Shown: positions 1 through 11,935 of the stretch, piece by piece | Layout: every line of letters begins with the position of its first letter | How positions within the stretch are numbered: the stretch's first letter is position 1 | Source of the DNA: Scortum barcoo | Taxonomy: Eukaryota; Chordata; Actinopteri; Centrarchiformes; Terapontidae | Assembly (NCBI GenBank): GCA_023238725.1 | Contig: CM041538.1 | Location: 3,068,182 to 3,132,181 of the forward strand | Length of the DNA stretch: 64,000 nt | Direction: 5' to 3' | Made by a program: the position numbers and the translations under genes | The notes under the pieces: model-generated | The model's database searches: none | Told to the model about the DNA's origin: nothing | What the model saw: the letters and a program-made list of their open reading frames with translations, nothing else

Positions 1-1439
1 AAATGTGCAAGAACACCTTCCTTTCCCTTGGTTCTCACAGTGTAGAAATAATTTTGTATGCACAGACGAGACTAAATGTGTCATCATTAAACTTTAGAAA
101 GACAGAAATGTTGTAAAGTTATATGAATGGAAAAAGATCAGTGCACACAATTACACAAATTTAATTTGAATGTAAATTAATAAATGTTTACCAATAATAA
201 ACTGGTAAAATGTAATTTGACATTAATTGCAGTGGTTTGAAATCAGATATGCAATTCATAATGAGTTTAACTTGAAACTTAATTTTACTTAACTTAGATT
301 TAGTTTTGTGACCACTTTCCTTTTTAATGATAAAAATAATTTATTGTTGTACTTTTGTACTTCTACTTAGCCTCAGGTGATACTTTGTTCTGATTCTGTT
401 CATCTGTCACACTACAAGTTATCACTAGCTATTCAGTGGCATATCAACAGTGTATCAATAGACATTCAACAAGACTGAAACTAGTAAATCTTTAGTTTAC
501 TGTGTATTGATAATCTGTTGTCAACTGAAGATTTGATCAAAGACTAAATGAACTAAGATTAGTTGCTGATCTGCTGATTGTAAACTAATGTACAGTTGAC
601 TAACAGCAGACTCCTAGTGGGCATTCTCCACTAGGCATTTGTAGATATGTGTAAGGACTAATTAAAGTGAAAGACAGTTGAGAACAGTATTATATAACCT
701 ATCAACAGAACACACAGACCATCCTCTAATTATATGCAAAAGAAATAACAACCATTTGAGTTGGGGTTAGAGTCCATCTATACTTTTTTTACCAGTATCC
801 ACTGTCTGTCTGATGAAAGCCTTATTCCAACGTGTATAGTTAAGGGAAAGAATCACTTTGATAAATGTACCTCTGGATAAAAAGAGAGTAGCATTCCCCA
901 AAAAACTTTAAGGCAAAAGAGATCCCCTTCATGGGAACCAAAATGGCCCAAGTGAAATGTCTCAAAGCCTGAAATATGATAAAAAAACTGGAAAATCTAC
1001 CACACATGAAAGAATCACCTTAAGATTTAAACTGTCGCATTCACTTTCACAATCAAATATTGTGCATTTGTAACTGTCTTATTCAACAATCAATACTGTG
1101 GTATAGGTAGCCCCAGAGGGAGGCTAAATTGCCTTGGTTTCTCAACAACGTCAATAAATTTCAGTCAAGCAAATATATCATGTGAGCTGTTTCCAGTCTT
1201 CCACCTTTGACTTTAGATAAAGAAAGCTGTTAGTTTTCCCAAAGGTAGGTTTAATGAACTCAGACCTAATGCTGAGGCAAACTTGCTGGTGATGTTGACT
1301 GTATGCTCAGTCAACAGACCCACAATGGAAAAAGAGAAAAAATTAGTGCAAAAGAGCCAGAGATATTTTTTTGTTATTCCACACATTTGAGTTTCCTGCC
1401 AAAATCTGGTGTCTACAGTACCCACAATGAAACTCAACC

Positions 1440-2795
1440 ATCCACCCTAGGCGAGATTTTATATGGCGCCCCACCTCCATCGGCGATTTACATACGCTTA
1501 CAAAAGAAATCGAATAGCATTGTTCTTTACCATTGTCTTTAATTTATAACATAACATGTCATCCAATTTACATGCTTAAAAAATTACAAATAAATACAAA
1601 AAAATCTCATATACAATATAAATATCCTTATCACAAAATAGGCTGCTGCATTCCGGGGCTCTTCTGAGGTGGAGGGGACAGAAGGAGAGCTTGAGGCTGC
1701 TGAAGTTGTGATATCTGTTGATGGCCCAACATTTGCAGAGGCTGGACTTAAATATCTCAAAAGTGCGTCTGAAGAGAGAAGAGGAGTGTTACAGCTATTA
1801 TATAAAAATGATGATTCCTAGAAAAAAAAAATGAAAAACCTAATAGATACATGTTGTCTACTATGCATATATAATATACAATGTATGCATATTAGATTAG
1901 ATACAACTTTATTGTCATTATAGTGAAATGTTGATTAGCAGATGCAAAGAAGCAGTAAACTGCAGTTTAATATGGCATGTGGGAATGCCAATTGATGGAG
2001 TATTAATAATAATAATAATAAAGTGTACTTTAACACTGATGTAAAGTTTAAAACAATTAACATGCTTTAGACAATATGAACTGTAACACAACGAACAACT
2101 AGGGTTAAAAATCTGATATTTAAAGGGGTGAAAAGGGAAAAGCATTTTGATTGACTATTAAAAGCAGGAAAAACGTAAATAAAACAAATAATAAAAGCAC
2201 GTAGATTAGGCCAATGTAGACACCTACTGAGCAGGTTTAATCTTTACAAATGATCCATAAAGTAAAGAGCCTCCATGCCGCCCAGCTACAGAAATATAAA
2301 ACTGCTTATTTACTGATTAGCATGTTGAGGCTAATCGCTCAGAAGAAGTTATCAACTTCACAGTACACTGTGAGATAACTGATGCTTCATTTCATTACTG
2401 TGTCTTTACTTTACCTCTTTCTTTCTCCTGTTTTTCCTCCTCTTCTTTTCTTTTTTTTTCTTCCCTGTGCTCCGGACAGTTTAGCTCGTTTTGACATTTT
2501 TACAAACTTCTCTGGTCACATCAATAAACACAGAGAGCGAGCAGGTAGGTTACCATCAGCCGGAGGAGGGGGGGACTTATTTGGTATTATCATTTTATTT
2601 GTAGTAATATTAATTGGGCATTGCTTTACATTTGAATCTATGTGAGCTTTTCCATGTTTTAAGAGTTAATAGTAATAACTAGTTTTAATATAATTATTTT
2701 GAAGGTGAATTTTTTCCAGTTTTTGTGGCGCCCCCTGGAGGCCATGGCGCCCTTAGCATTTGCCTATATTGCCTAATGGGCCAGCCGGCTCTGTA
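1440..2795. mobile_element. Possible decayed DNA transposon (hAT-like ends)
   Basis: The right end (about 2720-2795) contains GGCGCC motifs followed by GCATTTGCCTATATTGCC and GGGCCAGCCGGCTCTG. This resembles the inverted 'CAGRGCCGGC...TAGGC...GGCGCC' terminus of an abundant fish DNA transposon. The left end (about 1445-1475, CCTAGGCGAGATTTTATATGGCGCC) is a degraded counterpart. An acidic open stretch at about 1663-1795 could be an ORF remnant. Target duplications could not be found. The boundaries and the class are uncertain. Confidence 0.3.
1889..1925 (-). repeat. LINE 3' tail fragment, antisense
   Basis: The sequence ATTAGATTAGATACAACTTT followed by ATTGTCATTAT is the reverse complement of the 'ATAATGACAATAAAGTTGTATCTAATC' type of 3' end found on fish L2-like LINEs and dependent SINEs. 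It is short, and only the tail is clear. Confidence 0.4.
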
Positions 2796-4456
2796 GGCAC
2801 TAATAGCCTACACGCATATTTACTTTATGTGGCTCAAACAGAAACAAATACACATCTATGAGAGTTGAAAAGGTTTGTGCATGGTGACATTTGCTTGACA
2901 GAGTTAATGAAAGGTGAGCGCCTCTCACATGCAGCCCAAACAGCTGGTAGCTGTTTATATAGTATATTTGCTTGATTGGAATTCATGTCTAATATCTTTG
3001 ATTGTGGAACAGATACAATGTAATTTAGAGTCTCTTTGAAGTGTCTGACATGATGAAGAGCCCTCTGTAAGTGAGTGGATTAGAAAAAAGGGCTCAAACA
3101 GCATTTTGCACTGACTAGACCAAGTTGCCAAAGGCAGAACAGGAAAGCAAATAATTACTACAGACCAGATGAAGCAAAAAGTTGTGAATCATTAAAAGTG
3201 ATCATTAAAAGACAAAACTGTTTTTTGGCAATGTTGGCATAGCCTCTGAAAGAAATTGAATCAGTTCCTCTTTCTTTTCTGAATCAATCCTTGTGTCCCC
3301 TCCTGTCTCTCCTTCCTCATCTCTTTCTGCTGGCACAAGCGTAGCAAAGTGTCTAATAGTGAGTTGTCATGCATTCACAGGGATGAGAGGAAAGGACCCT
3401 CCTGCAGTGCTTATTAGCTGTAATGCATTCATCTCCTCTGTTTTCACTGTGGGAGGCCATGTTATGCTTCCTGACATCCCATTTGTTTCATGTCTGAAAT
3501 TTCCTTGGAACAGCAATGACTTGGTATGGTGTTGTAGTGTGTTGGTTAGGTTCATTATATTTCATTGTATTCAGTGTATATTGTTACCTATCATGCAATT
3601 ACGAAAATATGCATCTAAATCATTTTTATACAGAATACTTCATTTTTCAACTGAGCAAAAGGATACACGTGGAGATAGTGGAGGGGAAAAGTAGCGTGAG
3701 TACAAGCATAAAATAACATATTCTAGGTTGAGGTACATGTTATACTACATTACCATCTCAGGGGACTCCTGCTGTCTCAGCTACAGTGCATAAACCTCTT
3801 GGGTAAACCCTGCTGTCCCAGTAGTTTATTTTGTGAAACAGGTATCTGTTGTGGCACACTGTGACTCACTGAGGACTTTAAGCATTGCATCACTGTTTAC
3901 ACAAAGACTTAATCCTGAGGAACATGGAAATTAAAAAATGAAGTAGAGTAGTGTGCTGTTTGGTACACCATGCATATAGGCTATACTATATGCTGTATTA
4001 ATGAAATGACTGGAAGAGATTAATTATTGTTTGCAACACAAATGAATAGTCCAGTTACTGGGCTTTTTGAACTTTGCTGGCATTGAGATTACTGTGTGAC
4101 ATTACCTTGTACTACTTGTCGATCAATAATGAAACATAAATGTAAAAACCTACAAATCATCCATTCTAACTTGTCATTCAGCTTGTCTCCTATTGAGCCG
4201 TTAACACATATTTCATGAAAGAAGAAAATATTCAGCCAGAAGGTGAGATATTTCCACCTGTTCTCAGTTTCTCATTTTTCCTTTCTTTGAAGAATTTGAC
4301 AGAAACAAGTCCCAGCAAGTTGAAAATGTCTTAATTTGGCACAGTGCTGCCTTAAAATTGGAATATTCTCATTCCATTGGTAGACTTTTTTAATTTTGTC
4401 TTGAGAAAACTTTTTCTCAGAGCTGAAGGCAATACAGTATGTGATTATTTATCACT

Positions 4457-4568
4457 CGATCTAGATAGATATCTAGACACACAGACAGAAAGATAGACAT
4501 GCATACATACATAGATACATACATACATGTTACATGTGTATATAGTATTTATACAGACATTTATACAT
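4457..4568. repeat. Microsatellite (GATA/CATA types)
   Basis: These are imperfect tetranucleotide arrays of AGAT and ACAT units. They end directly at the TA target of the Tc1-derived element at 4570. Confidence 0.85.
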
Positions 4569-4569
4569 A

Positions 4570-5028
4570 CACTACCAGTTAAAAGTTTGGACACACCTTC
4601 TCATTCAATGTTTCTTTATTTTTTATTATTAGTAAAGAACAAACCAGAATATGTTTTATATTTTAGATTCTTCAAAGTAGCCACCTTTTGATTTGATGAC
4701 AGCTTTGCACACTCTTGCCTTTCTCTCAGTCAGCTTCATGAGGTGGTCACCTGGAATGGTTTTCAGTTAACAGGTGTGCCTTTCCAAGGGTTCATTTGTG
4801 GAATTTCTTGCCTTCTTAATGTGTTTGACACTGTCAAATCAAAAGGTGGATACTTTGAAAAATCTAAAATATAAAACATATTCTGGTTTGTTTAACACTT
4901 TTTTCTTTACTACATAATTCCATATGTGTTCTTTTATAGTTTTGATGTCTTCAGTATTAATCTACAAAGTCAGAAAAAAAAAAAAACAATTGAATGAGAA
5001 GGTGTGTCCAAACTTTTGATTGGTAGTG
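4570..5028. mobile_element. Tc1/mariner non-autonomous foldback element
   Basis: The element is bounded by TA dinucleotides (4568-4569 and 5029-5030). The left end CACTACCAGTTAAAAGTTTG and the inverted right end share the GGACACACCTTCTCATTCAA core typical of a fish Tc1 family. Both arms carry the same further segment in opposite orientation. At 4640-4700 it is the reverse complement of a transposase 3' end (AAATCAAAAGGTGGCTACTTT, minus strand), and at 4836-4895 the same sequence runs forward. Both halves therefore derive from the transposase 3' region, giving a 459-bp palindromic derivative with no coding capacity. Confidence 0.85.
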
Positions 5029-5082
5029 TACATATACAGAGTTGTTAAAAGAAATGGTAGCCTTTCAGTTTGGAATGGTGAT

Positions 5083-5150
5083 GTTTTACAAGAGGTCAGG
5101 AAATCAAATAATGACGCAATCAGCATTATGCACAAGAGGGAACAAAAATA
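5083..5150 (+). repeat. Dispersed repeat copy 1 (unclassified)
   Basis: The segment running from GTCAGGAAATCAAATAATGA through CAATCAGCATTATGCACA to AGAGGGAACAAAAAT closely resembles 7788-7866 in the same orientation, with a few indels. The family was not recognised. Confidence 0.45.
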
Positions 5151-5444
5151 ATAACTAATATGTACATTATTTAATTGAGATTTGCTGTGTAAGAGTTTCT
5201 TAGAGCCATAGGCACGTTGGGAAAGTCAGAGTATTGAGAGATGGACTAATACACTGTTAAATTGGTCTTTTCATGGAATTTGCTGACGGTAAGAAAAATA
5301 TAAAATAATGCCAACTTTTAAGTACATTTCTGTGATAGAAATCACATATCTGGATATAAAACTCATTTCTTAGAAAAAGACAGAAGCTCTCAATAGTTCT
5401 AGTAAATGCACCCGGTTGTTTTTAGTGTCTCTGTCAGTTACAAC

Positions 5445-6035
5445 TGTTAGGTTCAGTAACGAGTGTTCTGAAACGCAGCACGCCAACTCAGGGGAGAAGT
5501 TTCAAAAGGTTTATTGACAAAACTTTAAAAGGTGAGTAATGGCCGATGGAACTGTGGGGGGCTGAAGGCGGGCAGGGCAGAGAGAGTGGTCCTGAGGAGA
5601 GGACAATCCAGGGGCCGAACAGGCAGGGACGAAGAGCGGGCAAGCGGGTGGCTGATGAGCTGAGCGAGCAGGGTGGCGGACGAGAGTGACCCTGGAGAGC
5701 GGGAGAAACAGCGTTAGCACTGAGACAATCACGGGGAACAAAGCCAGAGCCAAGGTCGGCCTGAGAGCGTTAGCTAGCACTAAGGCGGTGAAACGATCTG
5801 TCAAAGACTGAGGCGACTGATACACTGCAGCGGCCAATGAGATGACGACGCAGCAGGGTAGAGCAAGATGGCAGACTGCAGGTGTGCCAGCTGCAGGAGC
5901 TGAGGAGCAAGAAGGAGTAGCTATGCCCAAACAGACAAACACAGACAGACACACAGGGCAACCACAGCAGACAAGAGGGCAGGGAAACACACGGTAACAC
6001 AGGGAAAAAGCTGCGTAAGGGAGGGAACTGTGACA
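5445..6035 (-). mobile_element. Probable solo LTR, antisense
   Basis: The interval starts TG and ends CA (TGTTAGG...GTGACA) and is flanked by near-identical 5-bp sequences, ACAAC (5440-5444) and ATAAC (6036-6040), as expected for an LTR target duplication. On the minus strand an AATAAA polyadenylation signal (complement of tttatt at about 5510) lies near the 3' end. The body is GC-richer than the surrounding intron. No retroviral genes adjoin it. The retroelement class (gypsy or ERV-like) cannot be decided. The long minus-strand open frames here look like chance products of the biased composition. Confidence 0.5.
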
Positions 6036-7787
6036 ATAACAAAATATGAATTTGATGTTACCTCTGAAGGCCGCAATGCAGTGTGGGTTTTTTTGGTCAG
6101 ATTTTCACATATCCTCACGAAATCAATCAATTAGTAATATAAAGAAATCTTGTTATAACCATAGCTGAGGAGGAAAAGAGTTCCATTGGCCCCTACCATA
6201 CACCATCCAGTACATTGCCAATGATTCACATCATTTAGGAAATCGAACGGTTTCTCTCAGTTCCTCAAACACTTACTTCTTGACAGTTTTTCATCTAAAC
6301 GGTTTGATGATTTACTGCCTGCTCTGCACATCGTGGAGTCAGCGGCTGGTCTTGCCTCTGTGAATATGTCAAGATGTCAGAGGCCTGTACTGGTCTACAC
6401 ACAAAAAGAAACACCTGCACTATAGAGCCAGTCTGTCAGTCCAGGTATCAGTTAATATCAGTGTCCAGTAATGGAAAGACTGATTTACAGAGCGTGGACG
6501 CTGCCCAGGTATTGATTTGTTGGGTTCATGCTTTACTGAACATTCAGAGGATGGAGAAAAATGAAAAGAAGGGCTGAAGAAGGTTAAAGTCCAAGAGCAA
6601 AAACAAAAACAGCACAAGAAGAGAATGAGAGGAAGACGGTGTGTGAGGAACGGGGAACGGTGGGGAGAAGTGCAACACTTCAGCAACAATTGGCCTGTAA
6701 AATGTCTGACAATTGGCCTTGTGGCAAAGAATTCATAGTGACACTGTGCTGGGTGTTTCAGTTTTTGGACTTTGTACATTCCACTCTTTGTTTGCTTTGA
6801 TGTTCCAATACAGGACACTCTGAATGCAGGATACTCGTTTCAGCTCTTCAGAGTAGATTGTAACGCCGAACTTTCAAGCTAAATGAAAGGTGGAGGCATC
6901 TGTTTTTACACTGCTGGCTGAAGCAGTGATTTAACATTGATTCTACAGCAGTGTTTGGTTAAAATTCTTTATTGTCATTTGTGACTTCAATCTCAGCCAT
7001 GAACTCCCCAAATACATCTTATTAAATGCCGAACCAGAGAGGAGAACATTTTGTCTATGCAGGAATGCAGACAGACAGAAATGAAAGCTGGGTAAACTTG
7101 TTGTGAGGATATCAAAGTGAAACTATGATGTGCATGTATACTCAGCTTCTGTGAGGACTGCTAAACTTACTTTTCACAACTAAACTCAGCCAGCTAAGGT
7201 TGGAAAAGGAAGATGAGGACACGTTTACTGACTCCAGAGCTGCTACGTAACAGTACTCTAACAAACTTCATCAGCAGTTATTATCAAACGACTCTCCTTT
7301 GGAACCTACAAAGGCACAACAGATGGATGGAACGAATCAAAGCTCTCTTATCCAAGCCTAACAATTATTCACCTTCAGATGGCTACCCTGTAGACTTCTA
7401 CAACACCGGCTGGATATTGAACAATATTAATGCCATGAATTAAGTATCATGCAATCAGTGTTTGCCAGTAAACAGAAAGCACATGTAAACTCTTGCAACA
7501 CTTAATTATTTCAAGCTGTAAATTTGAATTAATTCCACGCGAGAAGCTTGTCAAGATGAGATTTATGTGGAGGGGGATAAGGGTGAAAAACAAAAGTCCA
7601 ACATCAAAGACAGTTGTTCTCGAGGGCTTAGAGATAGGTTTGGAGTATGTGCTAAGGAAATTAAATATTATTTTCTAAGACATCAATTTTTGTTCCGGGT
7701 TGTCATTAAGGCACTGAGCTGGTAAAAAAAAAGAAGAAAAAATTGTGGATGATGCTTCATGAGAGTTGATATAAAAATGGAAGGTGA

Positions 7788-7866
7788 TGGTCAGGAAACG
7801 ATCAAGTGATGAAGCATTGTAAGCAATCAGAATCATGCACATATTAAGAGGGAACAAAAACGATAA
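7788..7866 (+). repeat. Dispersed repeat copy 2 (unclassified)
   Basis: This is the partner of 5083-5150. It shares GTCAGGAAA, then GCAATCAG..ATCATGCACA, then AGAGGGAACAAAAA.GATAAT in the same order. Confidence 0.45.
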
Positions 7867-8011
7867 TGGGAATGTGAATTAAAATTATTTCCTTTATTCT
7901 GCTTGAATCTAAGTTGCTCAGGAACTACTTTGTAGCAATTTATCAAGTATCAGTTATTTGTCACCTAACTTGTTCCTTGGTAAATGCTTACAACTTTCTG
8001 TGCCTTATTAA

Positions 8012-8410
8012 GTGCCTCCCTTTTTTCTAGCCTTGCTGTCACACTTCTGCACATTTTTCCTTCTTCCCTTCACCCACCCACTTTCTGTTCTCCTCCTTTT
8101 GTCCTTTTTCTTTCCCTGCAGTAGCTCTGCATCTGTCTTCCCCTTCAACCTCCCATGTCTTGTCATCTTTTTTGTCCTCTCCTTCCCCTCTGCTCGTCTA
8201 CTCTCAACCTTCTCCTCTCTTGTCACTTCATCTACTATTCACTCCTTGCCTTATTCCCTCTCCTCTAACCTCTCATTTTTTTCTCCTATCTCAGGTCTTC
8301 TCAATCTTCTCTCGGTCTCCCTTCTCTTCTTTACTTTTTCCCTTAGTTCCCCTCTTCAGTTTTCTTCCTGCTGGCCACTTCCTCCCCTCCCTCCCCCTTG
8401 TCTTGTCTCT
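8012..8410. repeat. Pyrimidine-rich low-complexity tract
   Basis: About 400 bases are dominated by C and T on the + strand (CTTC, TCTCC and CCCTCC runs). The long overlapping open frames (rich in Leu, Ser, Phe and Pro) are compositional and not a gene. Confidence 0.8.
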
Positions 8411-9577
8411 TGTGTCGTTCATGGATTATTAATCATCTTCTGTAGCCAGAATACCACCATGACACTCTCTAGACCAGCCACCAAAAGCTATTGACTAGAA
8501 GTTTGGTTCAAAGAAACCGCAAAGGGATTTTTACAAGGGTTGCTGAACTTGTCCTCGCAGCTAAGGTTAGAGTATAGATTATTCACAAACTTAGACAAAG
8601 TATGGATCAGCTGCAAGAGAGGCAGAAAAGTAAAAATATGCTTAAGTTAATGGGCTATACAATATGCAACTGGCTGAGGAAATTACATATTAGGGACAAA
8701 AGATGTATGCCTAGTTATGAATTATGACTTTGTCAGTTATGGATGATCGCAGCCTCCATTTGTTTCTGAAGACATTGTGCATAAAGTATGACAAACACTT
8801 TTCTTTATTTCCTAATTAAGGTGATGAGATAATATTAAAGAGATTTCCTGAAAACACTGGGCAGTGCAATTATAAACTTGACTAAACTAAACTTGAAATT
8901 ATATCAGGACTCTATGAAATATTGTTTTGTGGTGGAACAAAGGAACACTGTTGGAAAATAAATTGTAACAAATAAATTGTAAATGTTGTCTGTGGCCATC
9001 AACATATGTCAATAATTTGTTTTTGCAGTGTAAGTTGCAGATGTAATCTCCTAATTTTGAATAACTACTCTTGTAACAAAATCAATGATTGTGTCAGTTT
9101 TTTATAGCTATTTTTTATAACTATTTGATAGCCACTAATTTGCATGTAGTTTAAGGACACATTAAAAAAATCACACAATCCACAAAGTGAAATTTCACTC
9201 TGCAGAAAATCAGGATTTATTTTATTTGGGTCCAATCATACCACACAGTGTCAAACATTGCAGCACCCACATGGCACAATGGCAGATTAATTGTTAAGTT
9301 CTGAAAACAACTAATTCCCTAAGTAAGTAAAAAGCTGCTGACAGTCTTCAACGGTGCACAGCTGCGGCCAGTCAGTCTGTAGGTGGAGACAGCGAGTAGT
9401 GTAACTGTCTACTGCATGATAAAAAGTGGAACAGCAGCGTAATTGCCACAGTCTTTGTCACTGTGGAATTATGACTGTTAACTAGTTTTATCAGAGCACA
9501 CCAGGGCTACAGAGACATCTGACACTGGGTCAGGGCTAATCTCTCTCCAGTCCACTGACACACTTTTAATAATGATG

Positions 9578-9628
9578 ATACTGATATCAGAGTAGCTGCA
9601 TTTCTAAGAGCTACTCTGATGTCAGTAT
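9578..9628. other. Inverted repeat / hairpin
   Basis: The 20-nt arms ATACTGATATCAGAGTAGCT (9578-9597) and its complement with one mismatch (9609-9628) enclose an 11-nt loop. No transposon ends were recognised around it. Confidence 0.8.
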
Positions 9629-11309
9629 TGTAGTCAGACTGGCTCACCATCAACATGTTTTTTAGTTGTGTGTATCATTAGGTGTCACACACACCATGTA
9701 AAAAAGTTCTGAAATTTATATAGCAGAGTAGATGTAGTTTTGAAACAACAACCTAATATGTCTCCAGTGAACTAGAACTACTTGGTCTGTCAAAGAAAGA
9801 TACCATAAAAAAAATGTTGTTTCATTTATCAGTTCTACAGATATGAGTGTGTGGTTACAGCATATATGTGTGTTTGTTATCTCTATTGATTATTTTCTTA
9901 TTATTTTTTATTAATATTCTGACTGATTGTTCGGTCCCTAAAACATCAGAAACATCAAACATCAAAACATAAAAGTTCAAATTTTCCTACAGCCTAAGCT
10001 GTGGTACTCAAAAAGTAGTCTGACCAAAAGTCAAAAACCTAAAGTTTCAAAGACATTTTAGTATCCTGAAGATGCCCAAGGATACTTCACTATCACATAC
10101 GACAAAAAGCAGTGCTTTACCACAGTGGGAAGCTGGAGGCAGAGAATATTTGGTATTTTTGCTTTTGGATTGGATTGATTGATACATTTAAATAGATTTT
10201 TATGATATATTTAGTGTTTTACTAGTTTAGTTAAGTTGTAGCTACACATATCAGCAATTAATTTAGACTACACATATCTATTTGTATCTATCTACCTATG
10301 GAAGAACATTTTGCATCGCTGGGTTAACTTGTATACCTTTTGCAGTTTACCATTGCTTGCTATTATTGACCAAATGTAAAGTGAAAGTAAATTGATAGTT
10401 CAGGAAGACATCTCACTTTGGGCTGTGTGGTTTTCCATTTGCAGGTCCCAGGCTGCATAAGCCTCCTTTCACTTTCTTTACTCAACATACTCTGTGAGCC
10501 AACATAGGAACTACAACCATCTGATTTCCAAATCAGCCTCACAATCTGGACTTAACCTCCTGTAACAGATACTCACATTGATGATATGATTTAACAGGGA
10601 ATATAACTAATGGGGCCTATAATCACCCATCACTTCCTGTCATGGACTATGCCAAAAAGATTTATTTGGTTTAGTTTTCCTTTTTTTTTCTTTTTCTTGT
10701 GTTTTCCACAGTATGTAAAAAGCATTTTTTGTGTTAAATCATGGGAGATATAAACATCAAACTAGTTTGTTATTTGTTTAATTTTTGAAATGCAGTGCAA
10801 ACACTGCTGTGTCTTACTTTAAGAAATAATATAATCATTTACAGCATAATACAGTAATATTGGATTAATGTGATCATATGAAGATTTCAACAAACTATTC
10901 ATTTTCTTATTTATTTCTATCGTGATCGTGTTGAAGAATACCACCAGATTTGAGCTGCTACATATTCTTGTCATGATAACAAAACGAGCCCATCACCCAT
11001 CCCCACATAGTCCAAATACTCTTACAACACTGCCATACTTGGACTGCTCAATCATAATAACTTAACAACCAACCAAAAGTCTCACAGCATACAATTGGGC
11101 AGTGATAACTGCAGCTGAATATGGACAAAACTAAGTAACTGGATATCAGCATATGAAACACACCCCACGCTGGACTGAACCCCACCTCCATCCATTTCAC
11201 CATTGTGGAATGTGGACAGCAAACAGTCTGATTTTCTTGTACCTTGGTGTTTGTCAGCTGCAGAGTGTGATGGATGGGTGTAGGGTTTAAACATGTCCTG
11301 GATGTTGAA

Positions 11310-11935
11310 TGGGTTTCAGACCAGAGAAAAGGCAGAGTAAGTTGAGTGTCATCTGCATAGCTGTGATAGGAAAAAAATTTGCGAGTGAATAACAGAGCTG
11401 AGACTTTGGGCCCAGAGAAAAGAGGAGCAGACTCAGAACAGCTTGTGCTGTTGTTGCTTTATAAAAGGATCATTCAACCCATCCTGCTATTCTGTCCATA
11501 CATCTTCTTTAACATGTTAACCATATCCCAGAAAAATAAACTTATATCACAACTTGGTATCACAAATACTGCCTCCAAAATTATCTGCACACATCTGATC
11601 TCATAAATGATCTACAGAGCCATCACATGCCGAAAACTCACAATAGCAAATGACCCGCTCAGTGCAATCAAATCATCATTACTTCCATCTGGTTGGATAT
11701 AGAGGGCTTTAAAACAGAGCTTCCTTCAGCAGACATTTTGTCCCTACTTCTATAGAAGCCCTGAACAAACTGCTTTGTTGACACTTTGTGAGCTGGGATA
11801 TATGAATGTAGACATGAAGATTTCTCTATATCTGTGTGCTGCTACAGTATGTTGTTTCTATGTTGTACTGACTTTGAAAACAAATTTCCCACTGGGAAAA
11901 CAAATCGTATCTAATCTAATGATTTACATAAAGAA
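11310..11935 (+). mobile_element. LINE 3'-end remnant (non-LTR, L2-like)
   Basis: From about 11500 the + strand encodes fragments such as ISQKNKLISQLGITNTASKI, then SSLLPSGW.*RALK. This resembles the 'H.LLPSG.RYR' C-terminus of fish non-LTR polymerases. It is followed by a 3' UTR ending AAATTTCCCACTGGGAAAAC and a TCTAATCTAAT tail. The 11310-11430 part resembles another common fish repeat, so the interval may be composite. It is broken by stops and is not functional. Confidence 0.55.

Noticed and set aside
807..850. CTGATGA motif as a hammerhead ribozyme core
   Set aside because: There is no matching GAAA strand or closing stems at the required spacing. Other CTGATGA occurrences fail in the same way.
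5511..5990. 159-codon minus-strand frame
   Set aside because: It lies inside the probable solo LTR, overlaps another frame of similar length and shows no recognisable domain.
8012..8494. Long + strand open frames of 160 and 90 codons
   Set aside because: The sequence is a pyrimidine-rich low-complexity tract. The products are almost only Leu, Ser, Phe and Pro, with no domain or gene structure.
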